Origin: Luteimonas sp. MC1750
GTDB taxonomy: Bacteria; Pseudomonadota; Gammaproteobacteria; Xanthomonadales; Xanthomonadaceae
Length of the DNA: 64,000 bases
NCBI RefSeq assembly: GCF_016615955.1
Contig: NZ_CP067113.1
Span: 1 to 64,000 of the forward strand
Direction of reading: 5' to 3'
Part shown: piece by piece, positions 19,912 through 28,428 of the stretch
Numbering within the stretch: position 1 is the stretch's first letter
Layout: each line of letters opens with the position of its first letter
The notes under the pieces: generated by a model
What the model saw: the letters and a program-made list of their open reading frames with translations, nothing else
Databases searched by the model: none
Told to the model about the DNA's origin: nothing
Program-made: the position numbers and the translations under genes

Positions 19912-22110
19912 TCAGCGGCGGTCGAGCTGCCACTCCAGGCCCAGCAGCCAGGTGCGGCCGGCGCCGGGTTCGTAGAAGCGGCCGTTGCCTTCGTTGACGA
20001 TCACCGAGCCGATGTGGTCCCGGTCGAGGACGTTGTCGACGCGCGCAAACACGCGCAGCGGACCGGCCGAGGTGTTCCAGCGGCGCGAGGCCTCCATGTG
20101 CAGCAGCCCGTAACCGGACGCGGCCTCGGTGCCGGCGTCGTTCACCACCACGTCGCCGATGGCCTCGGCTTCGAGCGCGGCGGTCCAGGGGCCGCCGGCG
20201 TTCCACTGCAGGCGGGCGAAGCCCTGGCGCTCCGGCACGCCCGGGATGCGCGCACCGGGCACGATCGCGCCGGCGTCCACCCCACCGCCGCGGAACTCGG
20301 CCTCGAGCCGGGTTGCCGCCAGCTGCAGGTCCCAGGCATCGCCCAGAGGCTGCAGCCACGACAGCTCCACGCCCTGGCGGCGGGCGCCGCCGGCGTTGCG
20401 GTAGCTGCTGCGGCCGGCCACGTTGGTCGCCACCGCGATCTCGTCATCGGTGTCGGCGCGGAACAGCGCCGCCTCGAGCTGGCCGCCGGTGGCCGTGCGC
20501 CACTTCAGGCCGAGCTCGTAGTTGTCGCTCACCGCCGGACGCAGCCCGAAGGCCAGGCCGGCGCCGCCGTCGGCGCGGTAGGAGAGTTCGTTGAAGGTCG
20601 GCGTCTCGAAACCACGGCCCGCGGAGGCGTAGATCCGCAGGTGCTCGGAGGGCGCAAAGGTGATGCCGGCCACCGGCGAGGTTTCCGAGTAGTCGACCCG
20701 GCCGCTGTCGTCGGGGTTGCCGGCGGTGACGTAACCGTCGCGCGAGGTGAACTCCACCTCGCTGCGGCGCGCGCCGAGCAGCAGCGACCAGCGCGGTGCG
20801 AACCGCCACCAGGCCTGCGCGTACAGGTCCTCGGTCTCGACCTCGTTGCGCTCGTCGCGGCGCAGCGCACCGCGCACGCCCAGCGCGTCGCCGACGAAGT
20901 TCTCGAAGCCGCGGCGGCGCTGGCGCTGGCGCTCGCCGGCGATGCCCGCGGCGACCTCGAGCGGGCGGTCGGCGAGGCTGCCGCTCCACGACCAGCGCGC
21001 GTCGTAGCCGGCGTAGCGGTTGTCGAGGTCGATCACGCCGCCGGAATGCAGCGGATTGCGCTGCGGCGCCGGCGGAATCGGCAGCACCTGGGTGACCTCG
21101 CGGTCGCCGCCCCAGGCCGACAGCCGCAGCGACTGTGCCTGGCCGAAGCCCTGCTCGAACACCGCGCCGGCCTGCGACTGGCGCACGCTCTTGCGGGTGT
21201 CGTAGAGGTACGCGTTGGCGACCGCCTGGCGCGGGTTCTCGCGCACCTGCTGCGCGGTCAGGCCCAGGGGATCGCGGGCTTCGGGGATGTCGACGTGGTT
21301 GAGCACCAGGGCCAGCGAGCGGCGATCGCCCAGGTCGAAGCCGAGCTTGAAATTGGCCACGTCGCGGCGTGCGGCCGAATGGTCGCGCCAGCCATCGGTG
21401 TCCAGGCGCGAGAGCGAAACGTTGTAGCCGACCACGTCGTTGCCGCCGAGCAGGCGGGCCGCACCGGTCCAGGTGCCGTCGCTGCCGACGGTCGCGCGCA
21501 GCCGCCAGGGATCGCCGGCCTGGCCGTCGGCGCTGTGGATGGAGACCACGCCGCCCGACGAATTGCCGTGCAGCGCCGAGAACGGACCGCGCAACACCTC
21601 GACGCGCTCGGCGCCGGCCAGGCTGAAGTGCGAGAGCTGGCCCTGGCCGTCGGGCATCGAGGCCGGGATGCCGTCGGCGTACAGGCGCAGGCCGCGCACC
21701 CCGAAGGTCGCGCGCGCGCCGAAGCCGCGGATCGAGAGCTGGGTGTCCTGGGCCAGGTTCTGGCGGTCGCGCGCCAGCAGGCCGGGGACGCCGCGCAGGA
21801 CTTCGGAGACATCGCCATCGGCGCCCGCGCGTTCGCCTTCCAGGTCGATGGTGGCGGTGGAGGCGGGGGTGTCGAAGGCCGGGACGGTGCGCAGGCGCGT
21901 GGCTTCGACCACGACGGCGTCGAGGGTGGTGGGGGTGGAGTCCGGCGTCGAGCCGGATGCATCGGGCGCGCTCGCGGGGGAGGAGGCGGTGGCACGAGGA
22001 CTGACGATGTCCTGGGCCTGCGCCGGGGCGGAGGCGAGGGCCGTGGCGATGGCGAAGGAGAGGGTGGCCAGCGCGATGGCCGGCAGGCGGTGCAGGGGGG
22101 AGGCAGTCAT
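19912..22110 (-). CDS. TonB-dependent outer-membrane receptor
   Basis: 732 residues. A signal peptide ends near APAQAQD (about residue 33). A likely TonB box, TLDAVVVEATR, follows, then the plug domain with LSIRGFGARATFGVRGLRLY and VEVLRGPFSALHGNSSGGVV, and a beta-barrel. The C-terminus ends in WLLGLEWQLDRR, lacking a terminal aromatic residue. The closest general type is FecA- or PfeA-like siderophore receptors, but ligand prediction from sequence is not safe. It would be driven by the TonB system at 9317-11708. Confidence 0.9.
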   Translation of the reverse strand: MTASPLHRLPAIALATLSFAIATALASAPAQAQDIVSPRATASSPASAPDASGSTPDSTPTTLDAVVVEATRLRTVPAFDTPASTATIDLEGERAGADGDVSEVLRGVPGLLARDRQNLAQDTQLSIRGFGARATFGVRGLRLYADGIPASMPDGQGQLSHFSLAGAERVEVLRGPFSALHGNSSGGVVSIHSADGQAGDPWRLRATVGSDGTWTGAARLLGGNDVVGYNVSLSRLDTDGWRDHSAARRDVANFKLGFDLGDRRSLALVLNHVDIPEARDPLGLTAQQVRENPRQAVANAYLYDTRKSVRQSQAGAVFEQGFGQAQSLRLSAWGGDREVTQVLPIPPAPQRNPLHSGGVIDLDNRYAGYDARWSWSGSLADRPLEVAAGIAGERQRQRRRGFENFVGDALGVRGALRRDERNEVETEDLYAQAWWRFAPRWSLLLGARRSEVEFTSRDGYVTAGNPDDSGRVDYSETSPVAGITFAPSEHLRIYASAGRGFETPTFNELSYRADGGAGLAFGLRPAVSDNYELGLKWRTATGGQLEAALFRADTDDEIAVATNVAGRSSYRNAGGARRQGVELSWLQPLGDAWDLQLAATRLEAEFRGGGVDAGAIVPGARIPGVPERQGFARLQWNAGGPWTAALEAEAIGDVVVNDAGTEAASGYGLLHMEASRRWNTSAGPLRVFARVDNVLDRDHIGSVIVNEGNGRFYEPGAGRTWLLGLEWQLDRR

Positions 22111-22233
22111 GTCGACATTGTCGCCCGTGGGCTGCGCCCGGGGACGTGAGCGGGGGTCGCGGGCGCGGAACGGTGTGGTTGCAATGCTGCGGCCCGGAGC
22201 AGCGAGCGTGGGCGCGCCGGCGCGTGGACCGAC

Positions 22234-22258
22234 CTGTAGGAGCGGCTACAGCCGCGAT
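22234..22258 (+). repeat. REP-like 25-mer, copy e
   Basis: Identical to copy a (11830-11854). Confidence 0.85.
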
Positions 22259-22309
22259 CGGCACAGGGTATCGGGCAGGCAGGTGGCCGCTGGCCAAGGG
22301 CCCAGAGCG

Positions 22310-22334
22310 ATCGCGGCTGTAGCCGCTCCTACAG
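22310..22334 (-). repeat. REP-like 25-mer, copy f
   Basis: Exact inverse of copy a, 52 bp after copy e. Confidence 0.85.
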
Positions 22335-22353
22335 GGCGTGGAGGTTCGGGGCG

Positions 22354-22378
22354 ATCGCGGCTGTGGCCGCTCCTGCAG
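22354..22378 (-). repeat. REP-like 25-mer, copy g
   Basis: Inverse orientation with two substitutions (CTGTGGCC and CTGCAG), so an older copy than its neighbour. Confidence 0.75.
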
Positions 22379-22406
22379 GGCGCGGGGCGGGGGTGGGGCG
22401 GCGGGG

Positions 22407-23309
22407 TCAGACGTCGCCGTCGGTGGTCCAGCCTTCGCCGGTGCCGCGCTGGAAGACGGCGTCGGAGTCGAGCACGGTGCCGGCGGGGATCGACGGCTGC
22501 TCAGCCAGGCGCGCATAGATCGGCGTGAAGTCGGGACCGGTCGCGGCCATCAGCTGCTCGAAGCTGTCGATGACGAAATAGGTCTTCTGGTAGGTGTCGA
22601 TGCGGTAGCGCGTGCGCATGATGCGCTCGAGGTCGAAGCCGATGCGGTTGGGCGCCGGCGACTCCAGCGCGTGCACCGACTCGCCGCTGGACGAGACGAT
22701 GCCGCTGCCATAGATGCGCAGCCCGTCGGCCTCGCGGATCAGGCCGAACTCCACCGTGTACCAGTACAGGCGCGTCAGGTTCTGCAGCGCCTCCGCGCCG
22801 ATGCCGTGCGCCTTGACCCCGCCGCGGCCGTAGGCGGCCATGTAGTCGGCGAACACCGGGTTCATCAGCAGCGGCACATGGCCGAACAGGTCGTGGAAGA
22901 GGTCGGGCTCTTCGATGTAATCGATCTGGTCGGGGCGACGGATCCACCAGGTGACCGGGAAGCGGCGGTTGGCCAGGTGCTCGAAGAAGTCGAGCTCCGG
23001 CAGCAGGCCCTCGACGCCGATCAGCCGCCAGCCGGTGGCGGGTTCCAGCACCGGGTTCAGGTCGTCGTACTTCGGGATGCGGTCGGGCGTCATGCCCATC
23101 GCGTCCTGCGCGGTGAGGAAGGCCTCGCTGGCGCGGCCGACCAGCAGCCGGCGCTGGCGTTCGAACAGCGTCGCCCAGGTCGCGTGGTCCTCCGCGGTGT
23201 AGCCGCCCCAGTTCTGGTCGACCACGCCCGTGGCGTAGACCGGCACCTTGCCCTTGTCGGTGTGGAGGTTCTCGACGCGGCGGGGCTGGACGGGGGCCTG
23301 GGCGGACAT
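22407..23309 (-). CDS. phhA: Phenylalanine 4-monooxygenase
   Basis: Non-haem iron, pterin-dependent hydroxylase that turns phenylalanine into tyrosine. ATG 23309 (MSAQAPVQPRRVENLHTDKG) gives 300 residues, the bacterial length. The frame continues far upstream into antisense of the neighbouring genes, which is not coding. The iron ligands are His139 and His144 in LFHDLFGHVPLL and Glu187 in YTVEFGL. It is divergent from an Lrp-type gene, a common pairing in which the regulator responds to aromatic or other amino acids. Confidence 0.96.
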   Translation of the reverse strand: MSAQAPVQPRRVENLHTDKGKVPVYATGVVDQNWGGYTAEDHATWATLFERQRRLLVGRASEAFLTAQDAMGMTPDRIPKYDDLNPVLEPATGWRLIGVEGLLPELDFFEHLANRRFPVTWWIRRPDQIDYIEEPDLFHDLFGHVPLLMNPVFADYMAAYGRGGVKAHGIGAEALQNLTRLYWYTVEFGLIREADGLRIYGSGIVSSSGESVHALESPAPNRIGFDLERIMRTRYRIDTYQKTYFVIDSFEQLMAATGPDFTPIYARLAEQPSIPAGTVLDSDAVFQRGTGEGWTTDGDV

Positions 23310-23480
23310 GGTGGACTCCTGGTTCGGCGGGGCGCGCTGACTGCCGACGCAGCTTTCGTGCGCGATGACGCCATCACCCATCGACTCTAGCGCCTCGAGT
23401 GCGCAAGATGCTTGCGATCCTCGCCATGAAGTCCGCGTTCCGCGCAATATCCTTGCGCCGCACGCCGAACGGAGCGCCGC

Positions 23481-23963
23481 ATGCCCCGCCCCGACACCAG
23501 CCTCGACCGCACCGACCTCCAGCTGCTCGCCGAACTGCAGCGGCAGGGCCGGCTGAGCAACGCCGAACTCGCCGAGCGCGTGCACCTTTCGCCCTCGGCC
23601 TGCCTGCGGCGCGTGCAGCGGCTCGAGCGCAGCGGCGTGATCGCTGGCTACCGCGCCGAGGTCGACCCCGAGCGCATCGGCCTGGGACTGACCGCCTTCG
23701 TGCGCATCCGCCTCAACCACCACGACGCCGCCGCGGTCGCGGACTTCGCACGCGGCGTCAACGAATGGGACGAGGTCGTGGCCTGCCACGCCCTGACTGG
23801 CGACATGGACTACCTGCTGCAGGTGATGGTCGCCGACCTCGAACACTTCTCCCGGTTCCTGCTCGACCGCGTGCTGGCGCGCCCCGGCGTGGGCGACGTG
23901 AACTCGAGCTTCGTGCTGCGCACGGTGAAGCCGATGCGCGGGCTGCCGCTGCCGCCGGCCTGA
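23481..23963 (+). CDS. Lrp/AsnC-family transcriptional regulator
   Basis: 160 residues. An N-terminal winged helix (LDRTDLQLLAELQRQGRLSN, with recognition helix near SPSACLRRVQRLE) and a C-terminal RAM ligand-binding domain (VVACHALTGDMDYLLQVMVAD). It lies 171 bp from the divergent phhA, and the gap is the likely operator region for both. Control of phhA is inferred from position. Confidence 0.93.
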   Translation: MPRPDTSLDRTDLQLLAELQRQGRLSNAELAERVHLSPSACLRRVQRLERSGVIAGYRAEVDPERIGLGLTAFVRIRLNHHDAAAVADFARGVNEWDEVVACHALTGDMDYLLQVMVADLEHFSRFLLDRVLARPGVGDVNSSFVLRTVKPMRGLPLPPA

Positions 23964-23986
23964 GGCGATGCGTCCCCGATCGGCGC

Positions 23987-24997
23987 TCAGTCGCGGTCGA
24001 GCGGGCTGAGCACGCCGCCCGCGCCGCGGCCGAGCACGTGCGTGTAGATCTGCGTCGTGGCCACGTCCTTGTGCCCCAGCAGCTCCTGCACCGTGCGGAT
24101 GTCGTGGCCCGACTCCAGCAGATGGGTGGCGAAGGAATGGCGCAGCGTGTGGCAGGTCGCCGGCTTGTCGATGCCGGCCTGCACGCGCGCCGCCTTGACC
24201 GCGCGCTGCAGCACGGCCTCGTCGACATGGTGGCGGCGCCGCGTCCCACCGCGCGGGTCCTCCGACAGCCGCGAGGACGGGAACACGTACTGCCAGCCGA
24301 ATTCGCGGGCGGCGGTCGGGTATTTCCGCGACAGCGCGTGCGGAAGCCAGACCTCCCCGAAGCCGTCGGCGAGATCGCGCGCGTGGAGCACGCGCACGCG
24401 CTCGACCTGCGCAAGCAGGCCAGCCTCGAGCCGGCGCGGCAGTGGCACGCGCCGGTCCTTGCCGCCCTTGCCGTTGCGCACCACGATCTCCCGCCGCCCG
24501 AAGTCCATGTCCTTGACCCGCAGCCGCGCCGCTTCCAGCAGGCGCATGCCCGCGCCGTAGAGCAGCGAGGCCATCAGGCCCACCTGGCCGTCGACCAGCG
24601 CGAGCAGCGCCCGTACCTCCGCGTGCGTCAACACCACCGGCAGGCGCTTGGGGCGCTTGGCCCGCGTGACCGAGCCGACCCACGGCAGCTCGACGCCCAG
24701 CACCTCCCTGTAGAGGAACAGCAGCGCCGAGAGCGCCTGGTTCTGCGTGCTGGCCGCGACGTCGTCACGCACCGCGAGCGACGACAGGAAGGCCTCGACC
24801 TCGGCCAGCCCGAGCTCGCGCGGGTGGCGGCGGTTGTTCGCCAGGATGAAGCGGCGCGCCCAGCCCACGTAGGCCCGCTCGGTCCGGATGCTGTAGTGCC
24901 TGGTCCGGCAGCGAATGCGAACCTGGTCGAGGAGACGGGGCGGAGGTGCACCCTGCTGGATCCCGATTACCGCCTCATCGTTGTCCCGGTATGACAT
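23987..24997 (-). CDS. intI: Integron integrase (tyrosine recombinase)
   Basis: Recombines attI and attC. 336 residues. The tyrosine-recombinase set is complete: Arg152 (GAGMRLLEA), His283 and Arg286 (HTLRHS), His309 (LGHKD) and nucleophile Tyr318 (TTQIYTHV). The extra IntI-specific segment between the catalytic boxes is present at about 205-240 ([20 protein letters not shown]), which separates it from XerC/XerD. No frameshift is seen, so the enzyme may be active, unlike many decayed chromosomal integrases. It is transcribed away from the array. Confidence 0.96.
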   Translation of the reverse strand: MSYRDNDEAVIGIQQGAPPPRLLDQVRIRCRTRHYSIRTERAYVGWARRFILANNRRHPRELGLAEVEAFLSSLAVRDDVAASTQNQALSALLFLYREVLGVELPWVGSVTRAKRPKRLPVVLTHAEVRALLALVDGQVGLMASLLYGAGMRLLEAARLRVKDMDFGRREIVVRNGKGGKDRRVPLPRRLEAGLLAQVERVRVLHARDLADGFGEVWLPHALSRKYPTAAREFGWQYVFPSSRLSEDPRGGTRRRHHVDEAVLQRAVKAARVQAGIDKPATCHTLRHSFATHLLESGHDIRTVQELLGHKDVATTQIYTHVLGRGAGGVLSPLDRD

Positions 24998-25084
24998 ACC
25001 GCCTCGTCCATGAGGTATTTTCCGGAAGCGTTACCGCAGCCGGCACGCGGCGGCAGGGGCCAAGGGCTTGATTCGGGGTGGGAT

Positions 25085-25162
25085 TTTTCTGGTGACTGGG
25101 CGGTGGGGTGTGGCGAGGTGGGGCTGCTACATTCCGCTTTTGGGATCTACTTAGTGTTAGGC
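25085..25162 (+). other. attI recombination site
   Basis: GTTAGGC at 25156-25162 is the crossover core at the first cassette boundary; recombination would cut after G25156. The left limit is a guess, as the accessory integrase sites are not conserved between integrons. The integrase promoter and any cassette promoter must lie between 24998 and here; I could not identify them with confidence. Confidence 0.8.
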
Positions 25163-25487
25163 CTTGTTTCCCGCACTGTTGGTGTCGGGTTCCAGACGAT
25201 CTGTAGCGCCTCGCTTATCCGCAGCGTTTGCACCTCGCACGCGCGGTGCAGGCATCGGCAGTCAGCCCTGCAGCGCCTCGGCTTCGGACTGGCCCTACTC
25301 TCCGCAAGATTCGACCGGCCGAGTCGGCTTCGGACAGGGCGCTGAGAGAGTTGTTGGCCGCACGAATCGCTGGTTTTGGCTCCGGCCCCAGCAAGTGCCA
25401 GCCTCAGGCCGTTCAGCCAGACTTGTTGTAGTGTTCGGCTCAGGAGTTGGGCTGTCGCAAGGTCGGGCGCAAGCTCGGCGTGCGGCG
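25157..25487 (+). other. ORF-poor cassette family, copy 1 (cassette 1)
   Basis: First cassette after attI. 331 bp beginning TTAGGCCTTGTTTCCCGCAC. A 109-codon frame with a TTG start (25164-25493) runs to the R'' TAA, but other frames on both strands are also largely open. Compared with the copy at 42016, differences fall about evenly on codon positions (roughly 12, 7 and 9), so protein coding is not supported. Confidence 0.8.
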
Positions 25488-25599
25488 GCCTAACAAATCG
25501 TTCAAGCCGAAGCCGCTTCGTTACGCAAAACGCATGGCAGGTAAAGCTTGCCATGCGTTTCGCTCCACTACGCGTCTCGGCTTAACTCTGGCGTTGGCC
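25488..25599 (+). repeat. attC1, long (112 bp)
   Basis: R'' GCCTAAC and R' GTTGGCC. GAAGCCGC-type arms. The inner stem is AAACGCATGGCA pairing with TGCCATGCGTTT. Confidence 0.94.
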
Positions 25600-25952
25600 G
25601 CTAAGAGCTTCAGCTTGTGGGTCGCGATGAGTCTTCGCCGGCGGCTTCATCCAAGCATCAGAGCGCACGATCGAGACGGCGCGGGCGCGTGTGAGAGCTT
25701 CGCTGTGGCATCTCGCTCGCGATGCGGGCGTCTAGCCAGGCATCTTCGGCTTCGGGCGGTGCGATTTCACTCGCTGGGCTGCGCTCCGCCCAAGCAGTCG
25801 CATCGGAGAGTTCACGGTGTGGGTTCGTGGCCGCGAGGCCGGCCCTCCCCGGCTTCGGTCAGGGCGACGCCACGCGGAGGGGCCTGCTTGTGGCACCGGC
25901 TTCGTGTTGCTGCGAGCTGGTCGCAGGTGGCTCGGCTTCGGCTAGAGTTGGC
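25594..25952 (+). other. Cassette 2, no convincing gene
   Basis: 359 bp bounded by TTGGCC and attC2. A frame from ATG 25627 (MSLRRRLHPSIRAHDRD) runs into attC2 but is Arg-rich, lacks a ribosome binding site and resembles no family. Short pieces (TTGGCCGC, CGGCTTCGG) recall the ORF-poor family, so it may be a distant or recombined member. Confidence 0.5.
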
Positions 25953-26012
25953 GTCCAACAATTCATTCAAGCCGACGCCGCTTCGCGGCGCGGCTTAATT
26001 CAGGCGTTAGGC
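25953..26012 (+). repeat. attC2, short (60 bp)
   Basis: The only R'' of form GTCCAAC, matching its cassette's own 5' end (GTTGGCC) except for one base. Inner GACGCCGCTTCGCGGCG hairpin. Confidence 0.93.
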
Positions 26013-26017
26013 AACCT

Positions 26018-26449
26018 ATGAAACATCTCCGTCACTTGCTTATGGCAGCAGCTCTCATCTCTTGCTCTGCCGGAGCTCAGAAGCTCACCCCCGCTGACTT
26101 GGTTCGTGTCTCATGTAGTTCCAACGACGGCGGAAAGACGTGCTTCGGTTACGGAGAGACATACGGTGATGGCACGTCAGACGCCTGCGGCCGGATGCCT
26201 GGTGGTCCTGAGTTCGCCCTGAAAATGACTTATGAGGTTTCAGGCAACAGCTTGTGCGAGACGGTCACAAAGACAAGCGATCCCAAGACTATGCCGGTCG
26301 GACAGAGATTCTGTTCAATCTACTTGGAGCGTAGGCCGCAGGAGCTTACTTACCGATTCAGCGATGATCCGCCCACCAAGATACGGCATTCTTACAACGC
26401 GACCCGATCTGACAAGTGGTGCCAACATCTAGTGGACACATTGCCATGA
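26018..26449 (+). CDS. Cassette 3: secreted protein, unknown
   Basis: 143 residues. A signal peptide (MKHLRHLLMAAALISCSAGAQ, cut near 20) precedes a small domain with six further cysteines (for example CSSNDGGKTCFGYG, FCSIYLE), which suggests disulphides in the periplasm. I do not recognise the family. The ATG lies 6 nt after R' GTTAGGC. It stops 7 bp before R''. Ends of the cassette (GTTAGGCAACC and GGTTGCCTAAC) are an 11-bp inverted repeat. Confidence 0.72.
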   Translation: MKHLRHLLMAAALISCSAGAQKLTPADLVRVSCSSNDGGKTCFGYGETYGDGTSDACGRMPGGPEFALKMTYEVSGNSLCETVTKTSDPKTMPVGQRFCSIYLERRPQELTYRFSDDPPTKIRHSYNATRSDKWCQHLVDTLP

Positions 26450-26456
26450 GGCGGTT

Positions 26457-26516
26457 GCCTAACAATTCATTCAAGCCGACGCCGCTTCGCGGCGCGGCTT
26501 AATTCAGGCGTTAGGC
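26457..26516 (+). repeat. attC3, short (60 bp)
   Basis: R'' GCCTAAC at 26457, R' GTTAGGC at 26510. Inner GACGCCGCTTCGCGGCG hairpin. Confidence 0.96.
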
Positions 26517-26521
26517 GGCAG

Positions 26522-26956
26522 ATGATCACTTCGGCAATCTACGCAACTAGAGCTTTGGGAATTCTCTTGGCACTCTTTCTAGCCATGAGTGTGGCAGTGA
26601 CTCTGTCTGGTGAGTTGAACCCCGTAGAAGCTCCGCCGTTCTCCAAGCGCGGTCTATCGGTCTTACCTAGCGCGGCACTGTGCATGTTGCTCCTAGTGCC
26701 GCAACGCTTCTTCTTGCGTGGCGCCCGGTACAAGGCCCTGTTCGGTGCGCTCGCGCTGGCCGTGGCCACTCTTGCTGCGGTGACTGTTCGTGACACTGTT
26801 CGCACGCTATCTGGCGAGGTTCATTGGGCCTCTGCGCCAGTCGGCTTGGCCTTCTGCCTCATCGTTCTCGGCAATGCAATGGCTCTTTGGGCACAGCATA
26901 GGCGCTTGCCGCCTAACAATTCATTCAAGCCGACACCGCTTCGCGGCGCGGCTTAA
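26522..26956 (+). CDS. Cassette 4: small membrane protein with attC-encoded tail
   Basis: 144 residues with four likely membrane segments (about 5-25, 46-62, 69-87 and 103-122). Family unknown. The frame has no stop before R'' and reads into the site as PNNSFKPTPLRGAA, ending at a TAA inside attC4 (26954). The start lies 6 nt after R'. Ends GTTAGGCGGCA and TGCCGCCTAAC pair over 11 bp. Confidence 0.7.
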   Translation: MITSAIYATRALGILLALFLAMSVAVTLSGELNPVEAPPFSKRGLSVLPSAALCMLLLVPQRFFLRGARYKALFGALALAVATLAAVTVRDTVRTLSGEVHWASAPVGLAFCLIVLGNAMALWAQHRRLPPNNSFKPTPLRGAA

Positions 26957-26970
26957 TTCAGGCGTTAGGC
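26911..26970 (+). repeat. attC4, short (60 bp)
   Basis: GACACCGCTTCGCGGCG core. Encodes the last 13 residues of the cassette 4 protein. Confidence 0.96.
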
Positions 26971-26984
26971 CGCTCAAGGAAGAC

Positions 26985-27425
26985 ATGGGTAATCCGCTAC
27001 TAATCTCTGGCGCAGTTCTAAGTGCAGGCGCAGCTCTTCTGCACCTTGGCTGCATCGTTTTTGGCGCTTCGTGGTATCGCTTCTTCGGCGCTGGCGAACA
27101 GATGGCTCAGCTTGCTGCGGCCGGCAGCTGGCGGCCAACCTTTATCACCTCGAGCATTGTGTTGGTGCTCGCCATATGGTCGCTGTACGCCTTCTCTGGC
27201 GCAGGCCTCATTCCGCGACTTCCCTTTGTGCGCCTGGCCTTGTGCGTCATTGCCGGCATCTATCTTCTGCGTGGCGTGGTGGGGTTCGCATTTGCCTCGT
27301 TTGCACCCGGCGGCAACGGACCTGCTTTCTGGTGGTGGAGCTCAACAATCTGCCTCACAATCGGTGTAGTGCACTTTGTTGGCACATGGCAGGCTTGGTC
27401 CCAGCTCTCTCGGGTCGCGGCCTAA
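26985..27425 (+). CDS. Cassette 5: four-helix membrane protein
   Basis: 146 residues from ATG 26985, preceded by AAGGAAG. Four hydrophobic segments (about 5-25, 50-70, 78-98 and 118-138). RFFGAGEQMAQLAAAG and LYAFSGAGLIPRLPF recur almost unchanged in the non-cassette gene at 62169-62627, so the two are paralogues. Function unknown. The stop is the TAA of R'' (27423). Confidence 0.78.
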   Translation: MGNPLLISGAVLSAGAALLHLGCIVFGASWYRFFGAGEQMAQLAAAGSWRPTFITSSIVLVLAIWSLYAFSGAGLIPRLPFVRLALCVIAGIYLLRGVVGFAFASFAPGGNGPAFWWWSSTICLTIGVVHFVGTWQAWSQLSRVAA

Positions 27426-27479
27426 CAATTCATTCAAGCCGACGCCGCTTCGCGGCGCGGCTTAATTCAGGCGTTAGGC
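27420..27479 (+). repeat. attC5, short (60 bp)
   Basis: R'' supplies the stop of the cassette 5 gene. GACGCCGCTTCGCGGCG core. Confidence 0.96.
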
Positions 27480-27502
27480 GGCCCACGGAGCAGCATCGCA
27501 AC

Positions 27503-27925
27503 GTGCAGCAAGCAATTGCCCACATCTCGCTACTGGTCCGTGATTACGACGAGGCCATAGAGTTCTACGTGGGGACACTTGGGTTCCGCTTGGTTGAGGA
27601 CTCGCCGCGGCCGGAAGAGGGCAAGCGCTGGGTGGTCGTCGCTCCGCCCGGAAGCTCGGGCACGTCACTACTACTCGCTCGAGCTTCGGGCGCAGATCAG
27701 CTGGCGGCAGTTGGGGGCCAGACCGGTGGCCGGGTGTTCCTGTTCCTCCAGACAGATGACTTCTGGCGTGACTACGAGCGGTATCGGTCGGCCGGGGTCA
27801 CCTTCGTTCGCGCGCCCTCCGAGCAGCCTTACGGCACAGTGGCGGTGTTCCAGGACTTGTATGGCAATCTCTGGGATCTGCTGCAGTACAACGGGTCGGT
27901 CCCGTATCGTCTCGGGGCCGCCTAA
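27503..27925 (+). CDS. Cassette 6: VOC-family (glyoxalase/bleomycin resistance-like) protein
   Basis: 140 residues from GTG 27503, with GGAG 9 nt upstream. The glyoxalase fold is plain: IAHISLLVRDYDEAIEFYVG at the N-terminus and YGTVAVFQDLYGNLWDLLQY at the C-terminus, the latter carrying the usual metal-ligand Glu position replaced by Asp or nearby residues. Members isomerise, dioxygenate or sequester small molecules; the substrate cannot be predicted. Stop is the R'' TAA. One of few cassette genes with an enzyme-like family. Confidence 0.85.
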   Translation: MQQAIAHISLLVRDYDEAIEFYVGTLGFRLVEDSPRPEEGKRWVVVAPPGSSGTSLLLARASGADQLAAVGGQTGGRVFLFLQTDDFWRDYERYRSAGVTFVRAPSEQPYGTVAVFQDLYGNLWDLLQYNGSVPYRLGAA

Positions 27926-28031
27926 CAATGCGTTCAAGCCGACACCGCATCGGGGCGCAAACCACATGGCAGGTAAAGCGTGCCATGTGCTTCACGCCCC
28001 GCTGCGGCGCGGCTTAACTTAGGCGTTAGGC
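27920..28031 (+). repeat. attC6, long (112 bp)
   Basis: GACACCGCATCGGGGCG/CGCCCCGCTGCGGCGC arms (H type). Inner stem CACATGGCA with TGCCATGTG. Confidence 0.95.
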
Positions 28032-28034
28032 CTC

Positions 28035-28316
28035 ATGTACAGAATCGTCTTAGCCTGTTACGGAGTACCGGAGTCAGCTGGCCCGGAAGCTGCGGCGGAC
28101 ATAACAGCCGAGTTCGCGGAGCATCGGCAGTGGTACAAGAATGTCAGCTGTACTTGGGATGGTGCGCGCCTCCTCCTCCAAGGCGACAACGACGTCGACG
28201 CAGATGGGCTCGCGCTTATTGATGAGTTCTCTGATTGCACTTCGGCGTATATCAAGGAGCTGTTCGATGGCGAGGTTAAGGTCGAGTCAATTGTCCAGCT
28301 TCCAGGTGAGGCCTAA
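28035..28316 (+). CDS. Cassette 7: small cytoplasmic protein, unknown
   Basis: 93 residues, acidic, no signal or membrane segment. MYRIVLACYGVPESAGPEAA and DGARLLLQGDNDVDADGLALIDEF hint at an alternating alpha/beta fold. Not recognised. The ATG lies 3 nt after R' and the stop is the R'' TAA, so the cassette has almost no non-coding DNA outside attC. Confidence 0.72.
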   Translation: MYRIVLACYGVPESAGPEAAADITAEFAEHRQWYKNVSCTWDGARLLLQGDNDVDADGLALIDEFSDCTSAYIKELFDGEVKVESIVQLPGEA

Positions 28317-28422
28317 CAATGCGTTCAAGCCGAAGCCGCTTCGTTCCGCCAAGCACATGGCAGGTAAAGCTTGCCATGTGCTTGGCTCCACTACGCAGCT
28401 CGGCTTAACTTAGGTGTTAGGC
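28311..28422 (+). repeat. attC7, long (112 bp)
   Basis: GAAGCCGC arms. Inner stem extends to 14 bp: CCAAGCACATGGCA with TGCCATGTGCTTGG. Confidence 0.95.
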
Positions 28423-28428
28423 GGACAT

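Larger units (their letters stand above)
22111..22406. other. Receptor-phhA gap with three REP repeats
   Basis: 296 bp without a gene. It holds REP-like copies at 22234-22258, 22310-22334 and 22354-22378, the first inverted relative to the other two. The phhA terminator, if any, probably lies in these hairpins. Confidence 0.65.

Noticed and set aside
19912..22149. Long plus-strand frame opposite the TonB-dependent receptor
   Set aside because: Shadow of the receptor gene; Gly/Ala/Arg-rich without motifs.
22407..24683. 758-codon minus-strand frame joining phhA to sequence across the Lrp and integrase genes
   Set aside because: Only the part from 23309 leftward matches phenylalanine hydroxylase. 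The rest is antisense of two clear genes in GC-rich DNA.
25151..25162. LexA-box-like TTAGTGTTAG at attI
   Set aside because: It is a direct, not inverted, repeat and is explained by the attI core GTTAGGC. I found no convincing SOS box before the integrase.
25164..25493. 109-residue protein (MFPALL...) as a real conserved gene of the ORF-poor family
   Set aside because: Frame is broken by indels in several copies and differences show no third-position bias in my hand comparison. Kept only as an open question.
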